NCBI GenBank assembly: GCA_018224455.1
Contig: JAGTUY010000356.1
Span: 1-14,053, forward strand
Length of the DNA stretch: 14,053 nt
From: Desulfosarcina sp.
Lineage (GTDB): Bacteria; Desulfobacterota; Desulfobacteria; Desulfobacterales; Desulfosarcinaceae
Reading direction: 5' to 3'
Shown one piece after another: positions 6,877-14,003 of this stretch; the stretch's first letter is position 1, and each line of letters begins with the position of its first letter. The notes under the pieces are model-generated. The model had not been told where the DNA came from. It did not search any database and worked only from the letters and a program-made list of their open reading frames with translations. A program made the translations under genes and the position numbers.

Positions 6877-6948
6877 TTTTCAAGACGTGGCTAAATCTGA
6901 ACAGGAGCGCAATCGAGCATGATCTTTAAGAAGTGGCGGAATCTGAGC
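6857..6948 (+). repeat. Diverged 46-bp tandem duplication across a gene junction
   Basis: Copy 1 (6857-6902) and copy 2 (6903-6948) match at 39 of 46 positions. Each contains the AGGAG site, the ERNRA-stop end of the AAR-like paralogue, and an ATG encoding MIF-K-W-NL. The offset of 46 is not a multiple of three, so the two ATGs are in different frames. Only the second opens the hydrolase. Confidence 0.85.
6873..6929 (+). CDS. Possible 18-aa leader peptide from the duplicated start
   Basis: The first-copy ATG (6873) overlaps the TGA of the upstream gene as ATGA. It has AAGGAG (6856-6861) 11 nt before it and encodes MIFKTWLNLNRSAIEHDL, then TAA at 6927-6929, 9 nt past the hydrolase ATG (6919). 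It repeats the hydrolase N-terminus with substitutions. It is either a dead duplicate or a small ORF that couples translation of the hydrolase by reinitiation. Nothing proves it is translated. Confidence 0.3.
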   Translation: MIFKTWLNLNRSAIEHDL

Positions 6949-8670
6949 AGCAGCGTGGTGCGCTATTTGGTGAACGATGGACCGGCCCATTTGATTAACG
7001 GAAGCTATAACGCCTACAGCACGTTTTATCGCGGACAGCTAAGTCTGGGGCTTCCGGTGTCCAAAGAGCTGATCGTCAGCCAGAAGGAGATCAAGACGCG
7101 GGCCGTGCAAAAATTGGCCTTGGTGCTCTATCATATGTATTTGAATGCAACCGGTTTGCAGATTCCCAGAGATGAGATCAAAGCGGTCATCTACGATGAA
7201 CTCAATAAAGGATGCCTGCGCCTCACCGAAAATGTCATTCTGCTCACCGAAGATGAATTGACCTATCTCTCCCAAAAGCGATTCAAGGTTCCCAAGAAAC
7301 ACTTGAAGAGTGTTGCGGAAATTGGCCGACGACGCCTGATTCTAAGGGAAGCGGTGCGGGCCAATCCGGTCCCGATCTATTTTGAAAATGAAATCGAAGA
7401 AAAAGAACAAAACGGGCGGGGTGACTACGAAATCGTCCACTATCGAAATTTTACCGATCAGGGGAACGCCATCGGTTTTCGACGAATCATCAGCATGGAG
7501 GGCGTCACTGCCGGCGACGATCGACCGGCCGTGGTTTTTGTCCCGGGTTTTGCCAACAGCAGCAATTGCTTTAACATAAACAATCGCTATTCCCTGGCGA
7601 AAGATATCGCCGACAAGAATGTGTGGGCCTATCTTTTTGATTCAAGGGGCGTGGGGGTCAATGCAGGTCGTTTCGACCCGCTCTGCACCGTGGACACCAT
7701 AAGCGATTATGATCTGCCCACCCTGACGCGCTTTGTCCATAAACGCAGCCACGGCAAGCCCTCCTTCCTGCTGGGCCACAGCATGGGAGGCCTTGTTTCG
7801 GAGAACATGATTCTCAACTGGTCCCTGGCCCGTCAGCTGGACGACATCGACATTGTCGATCAAGGGCAAAAGGAGATCCTGGCGAGATCCCTACCAACAC
7901 CGGATGCCGCCGAGAAATATCTCAAAATGGTGCGGTGCGTTATCTCACTGGCATCCCCTAAATTTTTCCACAAAAACTCCCATATCTTCTTTCCGGTCTC
8001 TTTGTGGCTCAATCATCTTTCCAGGATATTTCGTTTCCAGAAGGTGCCGATAAAAGAGGTTTCAAAATTGTTTACCGAACTGCCGGTCTTAAAACAGATT
8101 TCCCGCTTTGTTTGGCAGCATAATGTGGGTGATTTGAATTTCCTCATTTCACCGGAAAATCATAAAAACGACAAACACTTTGTAGAGCTCTATTTAAGGG
8201 AGGCCACGGAATCGATCCCTTTGGGGCTGGGGTTCCAATGTTTAAAAGCAATCTATAACGGCGAGGGATTTAAACGAATGGACGGTAGCGGGCTGAACTA
8301 TTCCGATTGCTTGGCCTGGTTTCCGGATAATATCCCGATATTTCATTTTTGGGGGACCCGGGACAACATCGTGCCGCTGGAAAATATGCGCTACAGCAAG
8401 CACTATCCCCACAAGATCAAAAAAACCTACCACATCCAGTCCCCCGGGGATTTACGAAAAATAAACATACCTGCGGAATGCAGCCAGCTGGTCGATTTTA
8501 TTATAGAGGGGGCGAATCATCTGGATCTTTTATACGGCAAGGTGGCAGATGAAATTGTAAAGCCCCTCTTGATGCAAATCGTTGAAAACATCTGGGGGGA
8601 TTGGACGTACGATTCTTCCGGTGAGCGATCGGGCCAGAACGAGAGGCTGAAACGGCAGAAGAATGCATAG
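6919..8670 (+). CDS. Alpha/beta hydrolase, lipase/esterase type
   Basis: The protein is 583 aa. The hydrolase fold begins near residue 200 (AVVFVPGFANSS, then YLFDSRGVG). The nucleophile elbow GHSMGG gives S288, GTRDNIVP gives D482 and GANHLDLL gives H534, a complete Ser-Asp-His triad in the right order. PHA synthases carry cysteine at the nucleophile position, so this is more likely an esterase, lipase or acyltransferase acting on acyl esters than a polymerase. The first 190 residues are a mixed helical region I do not recognise. No signal peptide is visible, so it is probably cytoplasmic or granule-associated. AGGAG (6903-6907) lies 11 nt upstream within the duplicated junction. The gene follows the AAR-like pair directly, which suggests a shared lipid substrate. 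Confidence 0.75.
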   Translation: MIFKKWRNLSSSVVRYLVNDGPAHLINGSYNAYSTFYRGQLSLGLPVSKELIVSQKEIKTRAVQKLALVLYHMYLNATGLQIPRDEIKAVIYDELNKGCLRLTENVILLTEDELTYLSQKRFKVPKKHLKSVAEIGRRRLILREAVRANPVPIYFENEIEEKEQNGRGDYEIVHYRNFTDQGNAIGFRRIISMEGVTAGDDRPAVVFVPGFANSSNCFNINNRYSLAKDIADKNVWAYLFDSRGVGVNAGRFDPLCTVDTISDYDLPTLTRFVHKRSHGKPSFLLGHSMGGLVSENMILNWSLARQLDDIDIVDQGQKEILARSLPTPDAAEKYLKMVRCVISLASPKFFHKNSHIFFPVSLWLNHLSRIFRFQKVPIKEVSKLFTELPVLKQISRFVWQHNVGDLNFLISPENHKNDKHFVELYLREATESIPLGLGFQCLKAIYNGEGFKRMDGSGLNYSDCLAWFPDNIPIFHFWGTRDNIVPLENMRYSKHYPHKIKKTYHIQSPGDLRKINIPAECSQLVDFIIEGANHLDLLYGKVADEIVKPLLMQIVENIWGDWTYDSSGERSGQNERLKRQKNA

Positions 8671-8675
8671 CGTAG

Positions 8676-8885
8676 ATGTTTAGACCGGAACAGTTTGTAT
8701 CAGGAGAAACGAATGTCAGCCGGCAATTAAATGCCTTGGATGCCCTGCCGGTCGGGCGAAAGGATGTCGGGGTCCCTGAAGAGAGGTTGTCGATTATTGT
8801 GCAAGCCGCCGTTGAAGATGGGTCGTTTATCTACAATCCTTGGGAAGTAGTCGCTGTATATTTTATAAGAAGGGAGAGATGTTAA
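8676..8885 (+). pseudogene. Probable 3' remnant of an iron-containing alcohol dehydrogenase
   Basis: The open frame encodes 69 residues. The stretch ALPVGRKDVGVPEERLSII, followed by QAAVEDGSFIYNPWEV, has the cadence of the C-terminus of Fe-dependent alcohol dehydrogenases: 'L-(x)-DVGV-x-EED...A...D-x-x-x-x-NP-R-x-V'. The usual protein is about 380 aa, so only the tail would remain. ATG 8676 has no ribosome binding site. An AGGAG site (8702-8706) with ATG 8713 leads out of frame to a stop after five codons, as if a 5' end had been joined to the tail. The terminal residues VAVYFIRRERC depart from the family. The gene sits between the hydrolase and the acyl-CoA dehydrogenase, where a fatty-alcohol-forming enzyme would fit. 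A functional small protein cannot be excluded. Confidence 0.45.
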
Positions 8886-10583
8886 ATGCTGTTAAACCCC
8901 AAAAATAATCGATATGAACACCTTGATGAGCGATCAAGAGAAATAATGCTCAAAACAATCACGTTTTTTGAAAACAAAGGTAAGGAAAGACTCAAAAAAG
9001 ACTATCATGATCGCGTCTGGTATTCGGACTTTCTGAATTTTGTGAAAGCGAACAGAATTTTTGCCACACTGCTCACGCCGTCTCAATACAGTGATGATCC
9101 CGATACAAGGTGGGATACGGCCCGGATGTGCGATTTTAATGAAATCCTTGGTTTTTACGGACTTGCCTACTGGTACACATGGCAGGTTACCATCCTCGGA
9201 CTTGGCCCCATATGGATGGGGAGCAATGAAGCGGTAAAAAAGAAAACCGCAAAACTCCTTGAAGAAGGAGGTATTTTCGCTTTTGGCCTTTCTGAAAAGA
9301 CTCACGGAGCGGATCTCTACTCGTCAGAGATGGCCCTCACGCCGCTTGCAGAAGGAAAATATGTAGCTGACGGGGGAAAATACTATATCGGTAATGCCAA
9401 TGAAGCCGCCCTGGTTTCCACGTTTGGGAAAAACTCGGAAACCGATGAATATGTCTTTTTTGTGGCCGATCCCAAACACGAAAACTACGAACTGGTTAAA
9501 AATGTTGTCGATTGGCAGAGTTATGTGGCAGAGTATGCCCTGAGCGGCTATCCTATTACCGATGCCGAGATTCTCTCAACCGGACGGGATGCTTGGGACG
9601 CTTCCCTGAATACCATCAATGTAGGAAAATTTAACCTTGGATGGGCATCCATAGGTATCTGTACGCATGCCTTTTACGAAGCCATTACCCATGCGGCCCA
9701 CCGAAATCTTTACGGTAAATTTGTGACCGATTTTCCCCATATTCAGCAACTATTCACCGATGCTTATACCCGCCTGGCGGCAATGAAACTCTTTGCATCG
9801 CGGTCGGTTGACTACATGCGTTCAGCTTCGGCGGAAGATCGGCGCTATCTCCTATTTAATCCCATGGTCAAAATGAAGGTGACCACCCAGGGCGAGGAGG
9901 TCGTTAACCTGCTCTGGGATGTGATCGCCGCAAGGGGATTTGAAAAGGACGTCTACTTTGAAAACGCGGCCAAGGATATCCGCGCGCTTCCTAAACTTGA
10001 GGGAACCGTTCACGTAAATATGGCGCTCATCATCAAGTTCATGGCAAACTATTTTTTCAATCCCGATGAATTTCCTGAAATTATCAAACGAGATGATCCT
10101 CAAAATGATGACTTTCTTTTTAATCAGGGTGCTACCAAAGGCCTTGGGAAAATACGGTTCCATGATTTCAACACGTCCTACAACAGCGTCGATCTGCCCA
10201 ATATTCATGTTTTCAAGCAACAGATCGAGATTGTTAAAGAATTTCTGATGACGGCGGCACCAAGTGAGGAGCAGGCCAAGAATATCGATTTCCTCCTGAG
10301 CCTGGGTGAGTTGTTTACCCTGGTGGCTTATGGCCAGTTGATTATTGAAAAAGCCAAAATGGAAAATATTGAAAATGATCTTCTTGACCAGATATTTGAT
10401 TTTATGATCAGGGACTTTTCCAAATATGCACTCCAGATATATTCAAAGACAGGCAGCACCGAAACCCAGATGGCATTATGTATGAAGATGATTAAAAAAC
10501 CTGTTTTGAATGAAGCAAGATTCCAAAAAATATGGCAGAATTGCGTCTATACATTGAAAGATACCTATGAGATGAATCCTTAA
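8886..10583 (+). CDS. Acyl-CoA dehydrogenase family flavoprotein
   Basis: The protein is 565 aa, longer than the roughly 380 aa of classical acyl-CoA dehydrogenases. Residues 133-143 (FGLSEKTHGAD) are the flavin/substrate motif that reads FALTEP-x-x-GSD in most members. Residues around 240-300 form the helical domain. E372 in LPKLEGTVHVN takes the place of the catalytic base in the usual YEGT motif. Residues from about 420 onward are a helical extension. It would introduce a 2,3-double bond into an acyl-CoA, passing electrons to ETF. AAGGGAG (8870-8876) precedes ATG 8886 by 9 nt and the upstream remnant ends immediately before the ATG. The DNA is markedly more AT-rich than the AAR-like genes. 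The acyl-CoA synthetase follows 21 nt later, so the two form a beta-oxidation-like pair. Chain-length preference cannot be read. Confidence 0.8.
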   Translation: MLLNPKNNRYEHLDERSREIMLKTITFFENKGKERLKKDYHDRVWYSDFLNFVKANRIFATLLTPSQYSDDPDTRWDTARMCDFNEILGFYGLAYWYTWQVTILGLGPIWMGSNEAVKKKTAKLLEEGGIFAFGLSEKTHGADLYSSEMALTPLAEGKYVADGGKYYIGNANEAALVSTFGKNSETDEYVFFVADPKHENYELVKNVVDWQSYVAEYALSGYPITDAEILSTGRDAWDASLNTINVGKFNLGWASIGICTHAFYEAITHAAHRNLYGKFVTDFPHIQQLFTDAYTRLAAMKLFASRSVDYMRSASAEDRRYLLFNPMVKMKVTTQGEEVVNLLWDVIAARGFEKDVYFENAAKDIRALPKLEGTVHVNMALIIKFMANYFFNPDEFPEIIKRDDPQNDDFLFNQGATKGLGKIRFHDFNTSYNSVDLPNIHVFKQQIEIVKEFLMTAAPSEEQAKNIDFLLSLGELFTLVAYGQLIIEKAKMENIENDLLDQIFDFMIRDFSKYALQIYSKTGSTETQMALCMKMIKKPVLNEARFQKIWQNCVYTLKDTYEMNP

Positions 10584-10593
10584 CAACGGGAGA

Positions 10594-10603
10594 GGGGGGG
10601 GGG
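10594..10603 (+). repeat. G10 homopolymer in the ribosome binding site
   Basis: Ten consecutive G residues lie between GGGAGA and the cATG of the acyl-CoA synthetase. The tract is part of, or spaces, the Shine-Dalgarno element. Tracts of this length are prone to slippage, and a change of length here would alter the spacing to the start codon. It could also be a sequencing artefact. Confidence 0.6.
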
Positions 10604-10604
10604 C

Positions 10605-12392
10605 ATGCATAGTTTCGAAAAGCCGGACAATTTGGTTGAATTGATCGAAAACAGTGTTGAGAAGTATCCTGACAACAAGATGTTCGGTACAAAGAATAAG
10701 GACGGGGAATACGAGTGGGTTACCTACCGCGAAATCGGCAAACGAATAGACAACCTTCGCGGCGGTATGAGCCGGGCAGGTATAGAAAAGGGTGATGCCG
10801 TCGGCATCATTGCAGGCAACCGAAAGGAGTGGGCAATCGCCGCCTTTGCCACCTTCGGGCTCGGTGGGCGTTACATCCCCATGTACGAAAAAGAACTTGT
10901 TAAAATCTGGAAACATATCATCAATGACGGCGGTATCAAACTGCTGCTGGTTGCCACCCGGGAAATATGCGACCAGATAGAAGCCATGCGTGAAGAGCTG
11001 CCGGGCCTCGAAAAGGTTTACCTCATAGACGCTGAAGGCGAAAACACCATGTCTGGCCTTGAAAAAATTGGGGCTGACAATCCGGTCGCTTCCATCCGAC
11101 CCAAACCGGAAGATATCGCCGTGTTGATTTATACATCAGGCACCACCGGCAACCCCAAGGGGGTGCTTCTTTCCCACGGCAATTTTACCAGCAATGTCCT
11201 TGCAGGGTATAAAGTTTTTCAGGAATTGAATGAGAAAGACCGGGGGCTTTCTATCCTTCCCTGGGCCCATTCTTTCGGGCAGACCGGCGAACTTTATCTT
11301 TTCTCCCATATAGGCGGTTCCGTCGGATTTATGGAAGATGTGACGACCCTGGGAGATGATATGGGAAAAGTCCAGCCGACCTTCCTTATTGCCGTACCGA
11401 GGGTTTTCAATAAGATTTATGCTGGCCTGTGGGCCAAAATGAACGAAAAGGGGGGACTGGCCAAAAAACTGTTTGAAATGGGACTATCGTCCGCTAAAAA
11501 AAGGCGCCATCTATCAGAAAATGGCCAGTCGGATTTTTTCACCAATCTTAAATTTAAGATTGCAGACGCGGTTGTGTTTAATAAAATTCGGGCCAGGTTC
11601 GGAGGCCGGTTAACTGGGGCCCTGAGCGGAAGTGCGACCATGAACGTTGAAATTGGGCATTTTTTCTTCGACCTGGGAATCCCGGTTTATGACTGTTACG
11701 GACTGACGGAAACCTCGCCGGCGGCAACCATGAACGGGCCCCTTGCCCATAAACCTGGAAGTGTGGGCAGACCCATTGAACATGTCCGGGTGGAAATTGA
11801 CAAAATGTTTGCCGATGGTGGTGAAGATGGAGAGATTGTCATATACGGCCCCAATGTAATGCAGGGATACCATAACAAACCCGAAGCCACCAGAGAAGTT
11901 ATGACCGAGGATGGTGGTTTCAGAACAGGAGACAGGGGGCGATTGGATAAAGATGGATACCTTTTCATCACCGGTAGGATTAAGGAGCAGTATAAGCTTG
12001 AAAATGGGAAATATGTTTTTCCCGCCGCCATTGAAGAAGAGATGAAACTCCATCCGCTTGTTGAGAATGCAATGATTCACGGCGAGGGGCAGGCGTTTAA
12101 CGTCTGCGTGGTTGTTCCTGATTTTAGCGTGCTTGAAAAATATGCAACAGAACATAATATGCCCACTGATCCGAAAGAACTTGTTCAGAACAAAGAGATC
12201 AAGGAGATGATTTCGGATGAAATCACAAAATCCCTGAAAGGTAAATTCGGAGGATATGAGATACCCAGAAAATTCATTTTTCTGAGTGAAAACTTCACCC
12301 TCGACAACGGTACCCTCACCCAGACCATGAAACTGAAACGGCGGGTCGTTCTGGAGCAGCACAAGGATCAAATTGAGGATTTATACACTTGA
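10605..12392 (+). CDS. fadD: Long-chain fatty acid--CoA ligase (AMP-forming)
   Basis: The protein is 595 aa, the usual size for bacterial long-chain acyl-CoA synthetases. The ATP-binding motif YTSGTTGNPKG is at 176-186, followed by LLSHGNF. YGLTETSP (365-372) is the adenylate motif. TGD (D443) and GRIKEQYKLENGKYVFP hold the hinge and the C-terminal domain, with the FACS signature region around 440-480. It activates fatty acids to acyl-AMP and then acyl-CoA at the cytoplasmic face of the membrane. It follows the acyl-CoA dehydrogenase by 21 nt and probably shares its transcript. Its product is the substrate of that enzyme and possibly of the AAR-like reductase upstream. The start is preceded by a G10 tract. 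The family is certain; the exact paralogue name is not. Confidence 0.88.
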   Translation: MHSFEKPDNLVELIENSVEKYPDNKMFGTKNKDGEYEWVTYREIGKRIDNLRGGMSRAGIEKGDAVGIIAGNRKEWAIAAFATFGLGGRYIPMYEKELVKIWKHIINDGGIKLLLVATREICDQIEAMREELPGLEKVYLIDAEGENTMSGLEKIGADNPVASIRPKPEDIAVLIYTSGTTGNPKGVLLSHGNFTSNVLAGYKVFQELNEKDRGLSILPWAHSFGQTGELYLFSHIGGSVGFMEDVTTLGDDMGKVQPTFLIAVPRVFNKIYAGLWAKMNEKGGLAKKLFEMGLSSAKKRRHLSENGQSDFFTNLKFKIADAVVFNKIRARFGGRLTGALSGSATMNVEIGHFFFDLGIPVYDCYGLTETSPAATMNGPLAHKPGSVGRPIEHVRVEIDKMFADGGEDGEIVIYGPNVMQGYHNKPEATREVMTEDGGFRTGDRGRLDKDGYLFITGRIKEQYKLENGKYVFPAAIEEEMKLHPLVENAMIHGEGQAFNVCVVVPDFSVLEKYATEHNMPTDPKELVQNKEIKEMISDEITKSLKGKFGGYEIPRKFIFLSENFTLDNGTLTQTMKLKRRVVLEQHKDQIEDLYT

Positions 12393-12632
12393 AATGCTGT
12401 AACAGTTGATTTGGATAAGCACTGACACGCAGTAACCGCCATATCCCTTATCAACTATACGAAATTTCCCTAAATCAGCAGCCCGGAACAATCCAAGAAA
12501 GCTATGAGTAGGGCTTCGTGTGTTCAGCCCAACCCACCGAGCCCGCGTGAGAGCGGTCTTGCCGTAATATGAAATCGTTCTCGCATTCATCGCGGCTGGA
12601 GTTGCTCCCACACCAAGCCCACCCAATCGGCC
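12393..12632. other. Intergenic stretch between convergent genes, nothing recognised
   Basis: This 240-bp gap separates the acyl-CoA synthetase from the convergent DUF4197 gene. A minus-strand open frame covers most of it, but it has no convincing ribosome binding site and no similarity I recognise. A weak hairpin (GGGCT...AGCCC) occurs around 12505-12530 without a T-run. No clear terminator is visible for either gene. Confidence 0.4.
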
Positions 12633-13376
12633 CTATTTCCCAAAGATATTCTTAAGCAAATCGGTCGTGCGGGCAGCGGGATTCTGGCGGATTTTGGCTT
12701 CCTCCTCAGCCAGCATGGTGAAAAGGCCGGACATCGTAAGGTCGGTGACGTACTGGTCCAAATCAAAGCTCATTTTCCCGGCCATGGGAATCGTTTGAAC
12801 CTTGGCGTCCAGGTCCTGGTAGGCCTTGGTTACCCCCACTTCTGCCATGGTTTGGTTCACGATTGGCTTGAACATCTCCTGGAGCCTGCCCGAGGTTTTC
12901 TCCTCGAAATATTGGGTGGCGGCGTTGTCCCCGCCGTTCAGAATCTTGCGGGCATCCTCAAAGCGCATGGCCTTGATGGAATCCACAAACAGTGCTTTGG
13001 CCTGTGGGGTCGCCTTTTCCGCTGCGCGGTTCATGCTCAATTCAAAGGCATCCACCGTTTCACCATAGCCGACAAGCCGTAACGCCTTTTCCACTTTCTG
13101 TACGACGCCGGGAAGGGGAATCTTGATCTTGGGGTTGTTGTAGAAGCCATCGGGTGCCGATACGGTTTCAACGGCTTTGCCGGTGCCGATCTGCAAGGCT
13201 TCCTTTAAACCCTCGATAATGTCGCCATCGGTAGCTTGGCTGGTGCCGCCCGCCAATTTTTCTTGGGCACCTTTGAGGAAATCGCTCAATCCGGCATGCG
13301 ACGGGTTCAAGGCCAGCAAAAAAAGAACCAAAAAAAGACAAATGATGATAACACCCAGTCTTCGTTTTACATACAT
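12633..13376 (-). CDS. DUF4197 family exported protein
   Basis: The protein is 247 aa. The N-terminus MYVKRR is followed by a hydrophobic run (GVIIICLFLVLFLLAL) and a signal-peptidase site after PSHA (about residue 28), so it is exported, probably to the periplasm. The mature part starts LSDFLKGAQEKL and contains IKIPLPGVVQKVEKALRLVGYG, ALFVDSIKAMRFEDARKILNGG, ATQYFEEKTSGRL and GLFTMLAEEEAKIRQNP, which match the DUF4197 family of unknown function. The start at 13376 is set by GGAGGT (13387-13382) with 5-nt spacing. The open frame extends upstream to 13964, but that part is unrelated remnant sequence. It is convergent with the acyl-CoA synthetase and probably has no link to the lipid genes. 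Confidence 0.85.
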   Translation of the reverse strand: MYVKRRLGVIIICLFLVLFLLALNPSHAGLSDFLKGAQEKLAGGTSQATDGDIIEGLKEALQIGTGKAVETVSAPDGFYNNPKIKIPLPGVVQKVEKALRLVGYGETVDAFELSMNRAAEKATPQAKALFVDSIKAMRFEDARKILNGGDNAATQYFEEKTSGRLQEMFKPIVNQTMAEVGVTKAYQDLDAKVQTIPMAGKMSFDLDQYVTDLTMSGLFTMLAEEEAKIRQNPAARTTDLLKNIFGK

Positions 13377-13449
13377 TAAAGACCTCCGCTTTAAAAAATG
13401 GTTCAAAGCAATCATCCATCCAACGGTTAGACAGGTTAAACTAAACGTC

Positions 13450-13478
13450 GAAAGTAACAGCAAAAAAAAACTTGTCAA
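13450..13478 (-). promoter_or_regulatory. Tentative promoter for the DUF4197 gene
   Basis: TTGACA (13478-13473, perfect -35) lies about 100 nt upstream of the start codon, followed by a T-rich stretch. The -10 at 16-nt spacing is TACTTT (13456-13451), a poor match. The -35 is notable but the promoter as a whole is uncertain. Confidence 0.3.
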
Positions 13479-13597
13479 TCTCGTTAATCCGGTCAAAAAA
13501 ACCACGTAACGGCGGCTGTGGCGCCACGCTTGATAGTGCGCTGGAAAGTTCCGCGTTGCGTCTGGGCAGCGTCGTCTCAACAGCAGTGTAGGTCTTT

Positions 13598-13702
13598 TTA
13601 CCCTTCCTCCACAGGTTTGGACGATGGGCTGTGTCCGTGGGCGAACTCCCAGCGCTTGTCCAGAAAATAGAGGATCGGCACGGTCATGCGCGAAAAGAGC
13701 AG
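13598..13702 (-). pseudogene. C-terminal fragment of a membrane protein, possibly an RND-type transporter
   Basis: Reading on the minus strand from 13702 gives 34 residues, LLFSRMTVPILYFLDKRWEF and a hydrophilic tail ending VEEG, then TAA at 13600-13598. A hydrophobic segment ending in a Pro-x-Leu-Tyr-Phe-Leu pattern and a short charged tail is how many RND efflux permeases end. There is no start or body; the upstream side abuts the truncated acetyltransferase in a different frame. The identification is weak. Confidence 0.3.
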
Positions 13703-13964
13703 TACTTATTGCAACCGGGGCAAGCATGAATACCTGAATAGACTCACTAAAATTAAGGCGAGTGAAGAAGATAGAACCAATGAGCGTTTCATTTTCATAT
13801 ACGCCAAAACAGATTATTTCATCATTGTCGATGTTTGATGCTAACTGTGAACAAAGATTTCCAATCAATCTTCCTTCATTTTCACCCTCTGATGAGGTGA
13901 ATGCAGAAGTGAATAGATCTTCCACCTCTTTTTGTTTTGATTTGTCCAGAATTCGGTGAATCAT
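13698..13964 (-). pseudogene. Truncated GNAT-family N-acetyltransferase
   Basis: The minus-strand start at 13964 (preceded by AAAGGTAAGG) opens 89 residues that match the N-terminal half of YhbS-type GNAT acetyltransferases: EVEDLFTSAFTSSEGENEG, then ICFGVYENETLIGSIFFTRL and VFMLAPVAIST. In intact members this is followed at once by the acetyl-CoA binding loop (Q/R-x-x-G-x-G/A). Here the homology stops at that point and the frame runs into unrelated sequence. The usual length is about 165 aa, so the catalytic core is lost. The open frame continues by chance into the DUF4197 gene. Confidence 0.6.
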
Positions 13965-14003
13965 GCCTTACCTTTCAAGATTACTGCGCTTATCGCTTTT
14001 GGA

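Noticed and set aside
6919..8670. PHA synthase (PhaC) identity for the hydrolase
   Set aside because: The nucleophile elbow is GHSMGG with serine; PHA synthases use a cysteine in the equivalent box, and other PhaC signatures are not visible.
8840..8869. TTGGGA and TATAAG as a promoter for the acyl-CoA dehydrogenase gene
   Set aside because: The transcription start would fall inside the ribosome binding site, and the -35 is weak.
12381..12626. 81-aa minus-strand frame between the synthetase and DUF4197 genes
   Set aside because: It has no ribosome binding site, no recognised motif, and overlaps the end of the synthetase gene.
12633..13964. A single 443-aa protein joining the acetyltransferase-like start to DUF4197
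   Set aside because: The DUF4197 part has its own signal peptide, start codon and strong GGAGGT site; the middle section is unrelated remnant sequence that happens to stay open.
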